Shown: piece after piece, positions 1-9,556 of the stretch | Layout of the letters: the number at the start of each line of letters is the position of its first letter | Numbering within the stretch: the stretch's first letter is position 1 | Source of the DNA: Ilumatobacteraceae bacterium | Lineage (GTDB): Bacteria; Actinomycetota; Acidimicrobiia; Acidimicrobiales; Ilumatobacteraceae | Reading direction: 5' to 3' | NCBI GenBank assembly: GCA_017856815.1 | Contig: JAFMEI010000006.1 | Span: forward strand, 1 to 34,045 | DNA length: 34,045 nucleotides | Translations under genes and position numbers: made by a program | The notes under the pieces: generated by a model | Databases searched by the model: none | Told to the model about the DNA's origin: nothing | What the model saw: only the letters and a program-made list of their open reading frames with translations

Positions 1-869
1 GGCGCCGGGTTCCATGGTGGTGATGAAACCACCCACGTAATACCAATATCTTCAAGCCGCTTAACTTCGTCGCGGATGGCACGTGCATTTGATTTGGGAT
101 CTGCATCTAGGCCACGCGGCATTGCGATGACGAACTCAAGAGATTCTGCTCGCGGGCCAGCCATGGACTTCACTTCGGCGATCTCGCGACCTAGGTTCTC
201 GATCGCGGGAGTGCGGGTGGTGTTCATCAAGGTCGGATCTCCAAGTAATGGCATCCATCCCTCGGCGCGTTCGGCTACGCGACGTTTAGTTAGCTTGGCA
301 TTACCACCGATCCAGATCGGGATATCGCGCCGTGGCGGCGCAGGTAGCGCAAGGATTTCGCGAGCACTGAAATGAATTCCATCGTGGCTGAATGGCTCGC
401 CCTTCCAGTACTTACGCATTGCGTCAATTGACTCATCAAATAATGCATTGCGCTCGTCAAAGTTGACACCGACTGCGTGATATTCACCTTTCAAATATCC
501 AGCACCAACACCGAGCACGAAGCGTCCATTTGAAATGAGGTCAACTGTGGCGGCCGCCTTTGCAGTGATGAAAGGGTTTCTGTAGGGGAGAACAACTAAG
601 TACGGAACCAAAAGGATCTTTGAGGTAACAGCCGCAACGGCGGTTAATGCAACAAACGGATCTAAAGATTGGTGCCCTCCACTACTTAGCCAGCGTGCAC
701 CGGGCGCCGGGTGATCGGTGAAAGAAAACGCACCCCAACCACTTTGTTCACAGGCAACGGCTAGTTCCTGAATCGGGCCGGCGTCTAGCAGTGACCCAAC
801 TGGACCAATCAAGTCCGGGTATTGAAAGAAATATTTCATAGACACGCCAAACCTACTCGCTTGGCTCAT
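1..869 (-). CDS. LLM class F420-dependent oxidoreductase (luciferase-like), truncated by the left window edge
   Basis: Not in the ORF track because it runs off the edge. Manual reverse-strand reading from ATG at 869: MSQASRFGVSMKYFFQYPDLIGPVGSLLDAGPIQELAVACEQSGWGAFSFTDHPAPGARWL...ALTAVAAVTSKILLVPYLVVLPYRNPFITAKAAATVDLISNGRFVLGVGAGYLKGEY..., typical of LLM F420 enzymes. The frame stays open to position 1 (...ITWVVSSPPWNPA). Confidence 0.85.
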   Translation of the reverse strand, partial: MSQASRFGVSMKYFFQYPDLIGPVGSLLDAGPIQELAVACEQSGWGAFSFTDHPAPGARWLSSGGHQSLDPFVALTAVAAVTSKILLVPYLVVLPYRNPFITAKAAATVDLISNGRFVLGVGAGYLKGEYHAVGVNFDERNALFDESIDAMRKYWKGEPFSHDGIHFSAREILALPAPPRRDIPIWIGGNAKLTKRRVAERAEGWMPLLGDPTLMNTTRTPAIENLGREIAEVKSMAGPRAESLEFVIAMPRGLDADPKSNARAIRDEVKRLEDIGITWVVSSPPWNPA

Positions 870-940
870 GACTCGGCTCCCGCGATTGGGCGTTATTGTT
901 TGGCATCGCATCTATTGCAAGACGTGACATCGGGGGGTGC

Positions 941-1378
941 ATGGAAATCTGGGAAGTAATCGCACGCGAAGAAATTCGTGATTTGGTAACCAGGTATAAC
1001 TCGAACAGCGACACGGGGCGCTTTCCTCAGCTACTCGAACTTTTTGATGACACATCAGTGATGACAATTGACGGCGGAATGCCCTATTCAGGTACATCAG
1101 AGATCATCAATATCTTCACTAACGCAAAGGGCCGTTTGGACTCAGTTGATGTGCCTAAATACATTCGTCACTACGTTGCTACACACCAGATTGATATTGA
1201 AAGCGAGACCGCCGCACGTGGTCGTTGTTACTTCGCAGTGCTCACACATATCGGGCTGGACCACTGGGGTCGTTACATAGATACGTACAAGAAAGTGAAT
1301 GGCAAGTGGCTCTTTGATACGCGAAAAGTATTCGTGGACGGGACAAGTGCCGGCTCAACGTTCGTAGCTAAGAAATAG
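941..1378 (+). CDS. SnoaL-like / nuclear transport factor 2 family protein
   Basis: ORF 896..1378, likely starting at the internal ATG at 941: MEIWEVIAREEIRDLVTRYNSNSDTGRFPQLLELFDDTSVMTIDGG..., the NTF2-like SnoaL pattern. Confidence 0.75.
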   Translation: MEIWEVIAREEIRDLVTRYNSNSDTGRFPQLLELFDDTSVMTIDGGMPYSGTSEIINIFTNAKGRLDSVDVPKYIRHYVATHQIDIESETAARGRCYFAVLTHIGLDHWGRYIDTYKKVNGKWLFDTRKVFVDGTSAGSTFVAKK

Positions 1379-1388
1379 GGGGAGCACT

Positions 1389-2162
1389 ATGGATCTTGGT
1401 CTCGCAGGTAAAGGTGTAGTGATCGTTGGCGGCACATCCGGCATGGGGTTTGCAGCGGCAGAGACACTGGTGGGTGAAGGTGCAAACGTTGTGATCGTGG
1501 GCCGTGACCCACAAAAAACTGCCGATGTTGCTGCACGCATAGGCGCTACAGGTGTCGCGGGCGATGTGTCGGCAACAGGTGGTGCCGCTGATGTCATGGC
1601 GCGTGCGCAAGCGGCATTGGGTGAAATTCACGGTGTCGGAATCACCACTGGAATCATCGGCCACTCGCCAATTGAGATCAGTGATGAGGAATGGACTGAT
1701 GTCTTTCGCGATGTGCTTTTGGGTGTCACTCGAAGCGTTGAAGCATCTCTCCCGTATCTGATTGCTACTAAGGGTGCGCTAGTCACCACCGCGGCGTATT
1801 CAATTCGAGCACCTGAAATCGCACGCCTTCCTTATGCATCACTGAAGTCCGCGGTTGCCGTATTTACAAAGGGCATCGCCAAGACCTACGGGCGACAAGG
1901 GGTCCGTGCGAACTGTATTGCACCAGGTGCTATTGAGACCGAAGCCCTTCAGATGCTGCGCAAGATGCTCTCGGAGCAGCGTGGCCTGCCGCCCGAGGGC
2001 TTACTCGAGCAGGTGATGGTGGAGGAGTGGCATCTCGATGTGTCGTTGCAAAGACCAGGGCAACCCAAAGAAGTTGGTGAGCTCATCGCATTTTTGCTGT
2101 CGAAGCGCGCTGGCTATTTGACCGGGGCGTTGATCAATATTGACGGCGGTACGAGTTTTTAG
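1389..2162 (+). CDS. SDR family oxidoreductase
   Basis: GGTSGMGFA nucleotide-binding motif, YASLK catalytic YxxxK, C-terminal YLTGALINIDGGTSF. Purine-rich SD (ggggag) upstream of the ATG. Confidence 0.9.
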   Translation: MDLGLAGKGVVIVGGTSGMGFAAAETLVGEGANVVIVGRDPQKTADVAARIGATGVAGDVSATGGAADVMARAQAALGEIHGVGITTGIIGHSPIEISDEEWTDVFRDVLLGVTRSVEASLPYLIATKGALVTTAAYSIRAPEIARLPYASLKSAVAVFTKGIAKTYGRQGVRANCIAPGAIETEALQMLRKMLSEQRGLPPEGLLEQVMVEEWHLDVSLQRPGQPKEVGELIAFLLSKRAGYLTGALINIDGGTSF

Positions 2163-2163
2163 T

Positions 2164-4161
2164 TCAGTCCAGTGTGATATTGACAGTCTTTACCTTGCTT
2201 CGCGCCGAAGCACCATTGGCATTCACGGTGCGAACATAAAAGTAATGATCACCAGCAGGTGCTGAAATTACCTTCGTGCGAACACCAGCAGCAAAACATC
2301 CCTGGCGCTCATTATCTAGGTAAACACACCACTTTGTAATTGCAGGTGACGATGGATTCCAATTTACGTTTATCGTTGCGGATTCAATGCCACCTTGAAC
2401 GGTGATTATCGGCCGGCTTGCGGTGCGGATCACAGTGAAGCTGATGTTCTCATCCGGTGAAGATTCGGTGTTGTTGAAATTTTTGCCAACGATTCGATAG
2501 GTCACGGTGCCCGTAAAGGTTGCGCGTTCTTGGTCTACAAAGGTCGTTGACTGCAAGGCATTTCTGATCCGCGTACCGTTTCTAAATACGAAGTAGTGAT
2601 CAGCATTTGGGCTGGCCCGGAAACTAATCCGAAGATCTGTGTTGCTCACCACAACTGATGGAGCGCTGACTGGTGTGATATTGCCGATTGCTCCCCATGC
2701 GTCAAGAAGTGACTCGCCACATCTACGTGTGGAGTTGTTGCAGTCGAGATTTGTAGTTGTTGCTACCGGAAAGCCCCGTCCAGATTCCTGGAGTTGCTGC
2801 TCCACTTGCGCGGGGGTTAGCGATGGGTTTTCGCCCATGATGATCGCGGCAACCGCCGAAACTACTGGTGTAGCCATTGATGTGCCCGACATCATTCGAT
2901 ATTCGTCGCCGCCGGGCGCAGGTGAGGGAATTGGTGATGTGAGTCCATCGTTGAGGGTGTTCAAGATGTACGCACCTGGTGCAGCGACATCAACTATTGA
3001 TCCGTAGTTGGAAAACGCCGCGCGAGTGCCACGGTTATTTACTGCTCCAACCACCACAACGTTGTTGCAATTCGCTGGTGTTGCATTCGAAGCATTTTCA
3101 TTGTCGTTGCCAGCGGCAACAACAACCACGGCGCCTGAGGCAACTGCGTAATCAATTGCACCTTGTGCCTCCTCGCCGCATGCTCCATAACCGCCGAGGC
3201 TCAGGTTGATCACGTCGGCAGGGTTGGGATTGTCAGCCAATCCTGGAACCGAACCACCGGCTGCCCAACGAACGCCATCGGCGATATCAGTGTCGTAGCC
3301 ACCGCATTTGCCGAGTACGCGCACCTGGAGGAGCTTTGTATTCCAGTTGATACCCGCGACACCTTTTGAGTTGTTTGCAGTTGCTCCGATGATGCCTGAC
3401 ACGTGGGTGCCGTGCCAGCTTGAATCCTCAGTGCCACAACCGCCGCCAAACTGCTCATCATCTGCTGAAGTCACCCAATCACCAGGGTCATGGGCATCAG
3501 TATCGCGTCCATCACCATCATTTGCGGAGAGAAAAACTTCTTCACCGTCGATCACATCGGCACTGATCAAATCGGCTTGACCAATTATGCGGGCAGGATC
3601 GAGATCTTCATGGTCGGTGTAGCCAGTATCGAGAATTGCAACCACGGTGTCATTTGACCCCGTTGTTTCGCTCCACAGTGCTTCAGCGTTAATTGCGCCT
3701 GGGACATCGTCGGACTTCCGTAGGTACCACTGCCCGTTTGTTGCGGGATCAGTGGCAAATAACGGATCATTTGGAATTACCGAAGCACGGAGTCGGATTG
3801 AAGGCTCTACTGCGATCACTCCAGGGAGATCTTCAATCTCGGCGATTGCGTCAGACAATGAATCGCCAGTCAATACCTCGTCAAAGTTGACAATTGTTCG
3901 CGCAGCATCCGAGGTTTCTGATCTATGCGCTTCAAGTTCGGTTGCGGTTGCGATTGCGTTGACTGATGGGCCCGAACGAGGAGCGTGATAGACAACAACT
4001 CGACTAGTTGAAATTGGTTGTGTTCCTTCGGCGGGGACAGAGTCGGTTGCGCGCACTGGACTCATCGGTTGGATTAAAAAGACTCCAAATGTCGCAACTG
4101 CGGATAGCAAGATCAAAAAACGGCGCATATACAAGCGTAACCGAATTGGGGTCGACATCAA
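2164..4161 (-). CDS. Secreted S8 (subtilisin-like) serine peptidase with C-terminal Ig/Fn3-like region
   Basis: Catalytic triad motifs AILDTGYTDHED, SWHGTHVSGIIGA and MSGTSMATPVVSA. Hydrophobic N-terminal signal MRRFLILLSAVATFGVFLIQP (true start may be the ATG near 4128). Beta-rich C-terminus. Confidence 0.93.
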   Translation of the reverse strand: MMSTPIRLRLYMRRFLILLSAVATFGVFLIQPMSPVRATDSVPAEGTQPISTSRVVVYHAPRSGPSVNAIATATELEAHRSETSDAARTIVNFDEVLTGDSLSDAIAEIEDLPGVIAVEPSIRLRASVIPNDPLFATDPATNGQWYLRKSDDVPGAINAEALWSETTGSNDTVVAILDTGYTDHEDLDPARIIGQADLISADVIDGEEVFLSANDGDGRDTDAHDPGDWVTSADDEQFGGGCGTEDSSWHGTHVSGIIGATANNSKGVAGINWNTKLLQVRVLGKCGGYDTDIADGVRWAAGGSVPGLADNPNPADVINLSLGGYGACGEEAQGAIDYAVASGAVVVVAAGNDNENASNATPANCNNVVVVGAVNNRGTRAAFSNYGSIVDVAAPGAYILNTLNDGLTSPIPSPAPGGDEYRMMSGTSMATPVVSAVAAIIMGENPSLTPAQVEQQLQESGRGFPVATTTNLDCNNSTRRCGESLLDAWGAIGNITPVSAPSVVVSNTDLRISFRASPNADHYFVFRNGTRIRNALQSTTFVDQERATFTGTVTYRIVGKNFNNTESSPDENISFTVIRTASRPIITVQGGIESATINVNWNPSSPAITKWCVYLDNERQGCFAAGVRTKVISAPAGDHYFYVRTVNANGASARSKVKTVNITLD

Positions 4162-4163
4162 TT

Positions 4164-4970
4164 TCAGCCCACTCTGTATGAGGTCATTGACATTGAACCG
4201 AGGTCGTAGCCTTCACAAATCGTGGTCACTTTGCGCCCAGATGCGACTGCGATGCCCGCCGTATATAGAAGTGGGATGAAGTGATCAGGTGTTGGAACTG
4301 AATATCGGAAATCGCGGTGGGTAACCACAGATGGCAGCTTCCCTGGATCAGTCAGCATTATTTGTCTTACGTGATCATCAAAGCTGTGCGCCCAATCAAA
4401 GCCTTTGTCGGGGAGACCCCAGTTAACTTTGCTCAGATTGTGCACCACATTGCCAGATGAGATCACCATCACACCCTCATTACTTAAGGCAGCAAGCTCG
4501 GTGCCAATTTTGAAGTGGTAGTCAAAAGATTCATGACCGTTTAATGAGAGTTGGACAACGGGTATGGATGCATCGGGGTACATGTAGAGGAGAGGCGACC
4601 ATGTTCCGTGGTCAAGACCCCATTCGTCCTTCTCCAAACTCACACGAGTGGAGTTGACGATCTCGACGACACGTTCAGCAAGTGGTGGGCTACCTGGAGC
4701 TGGATATTGAATTTGGTACATCGCATCGGGGAATCCATAGAAGTCATGAATCGTGCGCGGGTGCTCCATCGCCGTGACCGCGGTGGCTTGAATGAACCAA
4801 TGTGCCGATATTGCAAGGATTGCTTTGGGGCGCTCAACTTGTGCGGCAAATTCACCCCAAGCCGCGCTAAATCGATTCGGTTCAATTGCAGTCACGGGAT
4901 TCCCATGACCAATGAAAACCGCAGAAGTTGAAACCATACATTTACGATAACTACCGTCAGCGTTAGTCAT
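4164..4970 (-). CDS. Class III extradiol ring-cleavage dioxygenase, 4,5-DOPA-extradiol-dioxygenase-like
   Basis: AVFIGHGNPVTAIEPNRFSAAWGEFAAQVERPKAILAISAHWF...HGTWSPLLYMYPDASIPVVQLSLN...GNVVHNLSKVNW...HFIPLLYTAGIA. The ORF extends to 5138, but that overlaps the divergent gene; likely start is 4970 or 4937. Confidence 0.85.
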   Translation of the reverse strand: MTNADGSYRKCMVSTSAVFIGHGNPVTAIEPNRFSAAWGEFAAQVERPKAILAISAHWFIQATAVTAMEHPRTIHDFYGFPDAMYQIQYPAPGSPPLAERVVEIVNSTRVSLEKDEWGLDHGTWSPLLYMYPDASIPVVQLSLNGHESFDYHFKIGTELAALSNEGVMVISSGNVVHNLSKVNWGLPDKGFDWAHSFDDHVRQIMLTDPGKLPSVVTHRDFRYSVPTPDHFIPLLYTAGIAVASGRKVTTICEGYDLGSMSMTSYRVG

Positions 4971-4985
4971 CGACAGGAGCGCCAA

Positions 4986-5987
4986 GTGACACAGAACAAT
5001 TACGAGTACCCAACATTCGGGCCCGATGATGATGACTTCCATGATCATGTATTGAGCGACCGTTGGTGGGAGACCGAGACGAACTGGTTTTCGTGGTGTG
5101 TCCCTGAACGCAAGTTGAGTGGCTGGACATATTGCCAAGCGCGACCGAATGCGAGCATCTGCAACGGTGGTGCTTGGGTATGGGATGACTCGTCACCGTT
5201 TGAGTGGGGATTGCCATATCACGCGAATTACAGCGGGCTTCAGCTACCACCGCGCAGTGAGCGTGACATGCGCGATTTTGAGTGGCCCAATGGAGTGCAT
5301 ACCAAGACTCTGGAGCCCTTGAAGAAGTATCAGATTCGTTATTCCGATCCTGGAGCATTCGAGTTGGACATCGTGTTTGACGCGATCATGCCCCCGAATC
5401 CACATCCCATCGGAGTGGCACCTTTCTACAAGGGTGTCCACTTTGATCAAGCGGGACGCGTTACTGGCTCAATGATTTTGCATGGTGAGTCAATTGCGAT
5501 TGATTGTTTTGCGGTACGCGACCGATCCTGGGGCCCACGCCCACAAGGGCGCCCAAAAAAGCGCAAAAGTACCGACCATGACCAGCTATCTGGCACCGGT
5601 GGCATCGGTTACTCGTACGGCACTTTGAATGAACGCGAGGCATTCCTCGTCTACACCGTTCCAACTCTGGACTCGGATCAGGTTGTGACCGGATTCCTCA
5701 TCCGAGATGGCGTTTATGCGCACATTATCGGCGGCGAACGCAAGGTCGCGGTGGACCCCGAACACGGTTGGGTGCGCACAATTGACGTTGAAGCACACGA
5801 TGACCTGGGTCGCACAATCAAAGCCCATGGTGAAGCTCAGAGTTGGTTCTTCAAGGGCAATCCTGGCGACTGTCAGATGTGGTGGTGGTGGGACGGTGTG
5901 GACCGTGCAGTTGGCGAGGACCAGTCGTATGTCTCGAAGCGGGTCCGAGAGAAATGGATCAGTGACGCCCGCGCGGCGCGAGGCTGA
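4986..5987 (+). CDS. Uncharacterised Trp-rich protein, possibly DUF7064/DUF7065-type (CrtC/lipocalin-like beta fold)
   Basis: GTG start with upstream aggag. FAVRDRSWGPR motif, W-rich strands and a WWWWDG run near the C-terminus. Family name is from memory. Confidence 0.5.
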   Translation: MTQNNYEYPTFGPDDDDFHDHVLSDRWWETETNWFSWCVPERKLSGWTYCQARPNASICNGGAWVWDDSSPFEWGLPYHANYSGLQLPPRSERDMRDFEWPNGVHTKTLEPLKKYQIRYSDPGAFELDIVFDAIMPPNPHPIGVAPFYKGVHFDQAGRVTGSMILHGESIAIDCFAVRDRSWGPRPQGRPKKRKSTDHDQLSGTGGIGYSYGTLNEREAFLVYTVPTLDSDQVVTGFLIRDGVYAHIIGGERKVAVDPEHGWVRTIDVEAHDDLGRTIKAHGEAQSWFFKGNPGDCQMWWWWDGVDRAVGEDQSYVSKRVREKWISDARAARG

Positions 5988-6044
5988 CAATTCGTAAATT
6001 CTTATTGCCCCAAATTTGCCATCTCGCCTAGGTTGCAAGGGGTA

Positions 6045-8834
6045 ATGCGAGATCGTATTGGGACGATTGAAAATCGAATTTCCATCAGGTCAATCGCTAC
6101 TGACCCACGAGCCAAAGCCGCGGTTCATTCATCAAAGACGCTGCAGGTCAAGGGCGTTGAGAATGTTGAAATCAGCGATCTCATCTGGTTCGATCCACCG
6201 CTTGATGACGAAGCGCGTGCAACGATCGCTCAATTCCTTGTTGATCCATTGCTTCAGCGAGCCACTTGGGGCATCGAGAGTTCATCGGCATCCCACACGG
6301 TCGAGATTGCCTTTCTGCCTGGAGTGACTGATTCCGAGGCACGCGAGGTGCAACGCGCAGCATCAGTCCTCGGTATTGATGTCAAAGCTGTTGCGACTGG
6401 TCGGCGATATGAAATTCATGGCCCAGTTACTGCTGAGGGTGTTGCGATGTTGACACGGCGCTTGCTTGCTAATTCAGTGGTGGAGAGGTGGGCGATAAAT
6501 GATTTCGTGGATCCTCCGATTGGTGTGCTGGCCAGTGTGCCCGATCCCGTGGCGCGGATTCCCCTTGGTGATGATGCTGCACTTGACGCTTTGAATCGTG
6601 AACGCGCGATGGCACTTGATGCCGAAGAGCTGCGAGTGATCCGTGATTATTTTTCATCTTTGGGACGAGATCCGTCAGATGTTGAATTAGAGATGATTGC
6701 TCAAACCTGGAGCGAGCACTGCGCACACAAAACATTCCGTGCTCGATTGTTTGACGAACACGGCAATGAACTCAAATCGCTGCTAGGTCGCATCAAAGAA
6801 GCCACTGAAAAGATCGATGCTGAATATGTTCTTTCTGCATTTGTAGGTAATGCAGGGATCATTTCATACGACGGTGAATACACACTGGCGTTGAAATGCG
6901 AGACCCATAACCATCCAAGCGCCGTCGAGCCTTTTGGTGGGGCGAATACCGGAGTGGGAGGTGTGATTCGAGACATTCTTGGAGCGGCACACGATCCAAT
7001 TGCATGCACCGACATCTTGTGTTTTGGTCCCCAGAATCTTCATGTCGACCAACTCCCCGAAGGTTCTTTGCATCCACAGCGGATTCACGACGGAGTAATT
7101 GCTGGTGTTGCAGATTATGGAAACAAGATTGGCCTGCCAACCATCGCAGGTGCAGTTCTTTACGATCCCGGTTATGTTGCTAATCCACTTGTGTTTGCAG
7201 GATGCATTGGGCGGTCAACGCTCTCGGCACCTTCACTTAGTGGGCCAAATGTTGGTGATGCTGTAGTTGTTATCGGTGGACGCACTGGGCGCGACGGTAT
7301 ACGTGGCGCAACATTTTCGTCTTTAACAATGGATGCAAGCACTGGCGAAATCGCTGGTGCGAGTGTGCAAATTGGTGATCCACTAACAGAACGACTCGTA
7401 ATGGAAGTACTGAGTGAAGCACGCGGCCTTTATACGGCAATAACTGACTGTGGCGCTGGTGGTTTGTCTTCAGCAGTCGGGGAGATGGCTGAAGGTATCG
7501 GAGCGCGTTGTGAATTGGACCTCGTTCCCCTCAAGTATTCAGGGCTAGCAGCTTGGGAAATTTGGCTCAGTGAGTCCCAAGAACGAATGGTTCTAGCAGC
7601 AACGAATCCGGAACCACTAAGGCAACTTTGCCTCGAAAAGGGCGTGGATTTCGCTGTCATAGGCACATTCACCGGTGACAACAAACTGATTGTGACTGCT
7701 TCGGGTGAGGTGGTCATTGATCTCGACATGAATTTCCTTCACGACGGGAGACCTCAGCGCCAAATGGAATTTGTTGCCCCCCTGGCTCGTGGTCGAGAAG
7801 ATGTTCCTAAATTGAAGTCTTCAATAGTTGAAACATTGCTTCAACTCTTGCAACATCCAAATATTGCGTCAAAGGCTTCGGTGGTTCACCGATATGACCA
7901 CGAAATTGGTGGGGCCACCGTTGTGCGACCACTGTCGGGCAGCGAACTTGACGGCCACAGTGATGGCACAGTGTGGATTGATCCACGACGAGAAGCTGGT
8001 TTTGCAATCGGAATAGGTGTGAACCCTTGGTTTGGCTTGGGCGACCCGGAAGCGATGGGTTGGCTCGTTGTGGACGAGGCGATCCGTAACTCGGTATGTG
8101 CAGGCGCAAACCCGAAGAAGTGTTCGCTACTAGATAACTTCTCGTGGGGTGATCCACGTGATCCGATTGTGCTTGGGCAACTCTCATCCACCGTGGATGG
8201 AATGTGCGCGGCGTCTCTGGCGTTCAATGCACCTTTTGTCTCAGGTAAAGATTCATTGAACAATGCATGGACTGAAGCGGATGGATCACGCAGTGCCATA
8301 CCGCCGACACTTGTGGTCACAGCTGTTTCTGAGATTGAGGCAAGAAATGTGGTGACTTCAGGTCTGAAGACGCCTGGCAATGTTTTGGTTCTCATCGGCT
8401 CAACACATGCAGAATTCGGTGGGAGTCACCTGGGGATGATCCTTGAAGATCCACGCGGTGTGGTGCCAAGGATTGATGAAGCTGCTCCCTCTCGTTACAA
8501 CAGATTTCATGATGCAATCACCAAGGGATTGGTCAGGTCTGCCCATGACTGTGCTGAGGGCGGACTCGGAGTTTCGATTGCGGAGATGTGCATTGGTGGG
8601 CGCCTCGGTGCTGATATCACGATGTTGCCAACACCTGATTCCGTAATCGGATGGTTTTCTGAATCAACTGGCCGCATCGTGGTGGAAGTTGAACCCAAAG
8701 ACCTAAGAGAGTTTCAAGACACCATGGGTGAATCGGTATTGGTTATTGGAACCGTGATTTCCGACCCAACTTTGAAACTCCTAAACGATGGCTCGGTGGC
8801 GATCGCCGACTTGTTAGCTGCGTGGCAGTCATGA
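6045..8834 (+). CDS. purL: Phosphoribosylformylglycinamidine synthase PurSL: tandem PurS-like domains fused to PurL
   Basis: PurL core: TWSEHCAHKTFRAR, CETHNHPSAVEPFGGANTGVGGVIRD, DCGAGGLSSAVGEMAEG, SGKDSLNN, AHDCAEGGLGVSIAEM. N-terminal ~200 aa contains two PurS-like segments (RISIRSIATDPRAKAAVHSSKTL...FLVDPLLQ and HTVEIAFLPGVTDSEAREVQRAASVLGIDVKAVATGRRYEI...RRLLANSVVERW). ATG at 6045 preferred over TTG at 6033 (aagggg SD). Confidence 0.93.
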   Translation: MRDRIGTIENRISIRSIATDPRAKAAVHSSKTLQVKGVENVEISDLIWFDPPLDDEARATIAQFLVDPLLQRATWGIESSSASHTVEIAFLPGVTDSEAREVQRAASVLGIDVKAVATGRRYEIHGPVTAEGVAMLTRRLLANSVVERWAINDFVDPPIGVLASVPDPVARIPLGDDAALDALNRERAMALDAEELRVIRDYFSSLGRDPSDVELEMIAQTWSEHCAHKTFRARLFDEHGNELKSLLGRIKEATEKIDAEYVLSAFVGNAGIISYDGEYTLALKCETHNHPSAVEPFGGANTGVGGVIRDILGAAHDPIACTDILCFGPQNLHVDQLPEGSLHPQRIHDGVIAGVADYGNKIGLPTIAGAVLYDPGYVANPLVFAGCIGRSTLSAPSLSGPNVGDAVVVIGGRTGRDGIRGATFSSLTMDASTGEIAGASVQIGDPLTERLVMEVLSEARGLYTAITDCGAGGLSSAVGEMAEGIGARCELDLVPLKYSGLAAWEIWLSESQERMVLAATNPEPLRQLCLEKGVDFAVIGTFTGDNKLIVTASGEVVIDLDMNFLHDGRPQRQMEFVAPLARGREDVPKLKSSIVETLLQLLQHPNIASKASVVHRYDHEIGGATVVRPLSGSELDGHSDGTVWIDPRREAGFAIGIGVNPWFGLGDPEAMGWLVVDEAIRNSVCAGANPKKCSLLDNFSWGDPRDPIVLGQLSSTVDGMCAASLAFNAPFVSGKDSLNNAWTEADGSRSAIPPTLVVTAVSEIEARNVVTSGLKTPGNVLVLIGSTHAEFGGSHLGMILEDPRGVVPRIDEAAPSRYNRFHDAITKGLVRSAHDCAEGGLGVSIAEMCIGGRLGADITMLPTPDSVIGWFSESTGRIVVEVEPKDLREFQDTMGESVLVIGTVISDPTLKLLNDGSVAIADLLAAWQS

Positions 8835-9556
8835 AGTCCCCCAAAGCATTGGTGGTGGCAGCCCCCGGAACGAATCGTGATGCTGACGTTGCTCTGGCAC
8901 TTGAACTAGCTGGAGCCACACCACAACGCGTGACCCCAACGGAGCTTGAAAGCAACCCGCGGTTGCTTGTCGAAGCCGAGATTCTTGTACTTGCTGGTGG
9001 ATTTAGTTACGGCGACAACACGGGTGCGGGTCGCCTGTTCGCATTGGGCCTTGAGACGCACGCAGGTGAAAAATTGCGTGACTTCATTGCATCCGGCAAG
9101 CCGGTGATTGGTATCTGTAATGGCTTTCAAGCATTGGTGCGTGCGGGTTTATTGCCAGGGAGTCAGGGTCGAGCGGCACTTGGACACAACACATCTGGCA
9201 CTTTTGATTGTCGATGGGTGGAGCTCAAGCCAATCTCTAAAAAGTGCGTGTGGACACGCAACCTCACTGCAAACATCGAATGCCCAATTGCACACGGTGA
9301 GGGACGTTTCGTTTGTGACGAGGACACGGTGGCAATTCTGCGCGCCGCTGACTCAATTGCGTTCACTTATGTTGGCCAGAACCCGAATGGCTCCGTTGGA
9401 GATATTGCGGGCATATGCGATGAGTCAGGTGTAGTTCTCGGATTAATGCCGCACCCCGAGAATCATGTTCTAGTGCGCCAAAACCCTCGTGGTCGGACGA
9501 CGGGGCTTGGCCTTGACCTATTTCGTTCAGGTGTTCGATATGCGACGGAGCGTTAA
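8831..9556 (+). CDS. purQ: Phosphoribosylformylglycinamidine synthase glutaminase subunit PurQ
   Basis: AGGFSYGDNTGAGRLFALG, GICNGFQALVRAGLLPG (nucleophile Cys), MPHPENHV. ATGA 4-nt overlap with purSL. Confidence 0.95.
   Translation: MKSPKALVVAAPGTNRDADVALALELAGATPQRVTPTELESNPRLLVEAEILVLAGGFSYGDNTGAGRLFALGLETHAGEKLRDFIASGKPVIGICNGFQALVRAGLLPGSQGRAALGHNTSGTFDCRWVELKPISKKCVWTRNLTANIECPIAHGEGRFVCDEDTVAILRAADSIAFTYVGQNPNGSVGDIAGICDESGVVLGLMPHPENHVLVRQNPRGRTTGLGLDLFRSGVRYATER

Noticed and set aside
2639-3988. Multiple + strand ORFs antisense to the S8 protease
   Set aside because: Overlap the conserved subtilase catalytic core; no domain motifs of their own.
4971-5138. Extension of the dioxygenase ORF N-terminus to 5138
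   Set aside because: Would overlap the divergent 4986 gene. The conserved N-terminus (AVFIGHGNP) begins just after the ATG near 4937, so 4970 or 4937 is more likely.
5990-6044. Possible promoter (TTGCCC - 18 nt - TAGGTT) or purine riboswitch before the purine operon
   Set aside because: The -35/-10 match is weak and would put the transcription start only a few nt before the ATG, conflicting with the SD-like aagggg. The gap is too short for a purine riboswitch and no conserved aptamer was seen.
6469-8395. Several minus-strand ORFs (60-169 aa) antisense to purSL
   Set aside because: The sense frame is fully conserved PurL. Antisense translations are His/Arg/Ser-rich without domain signals, typical shadow ORFs.
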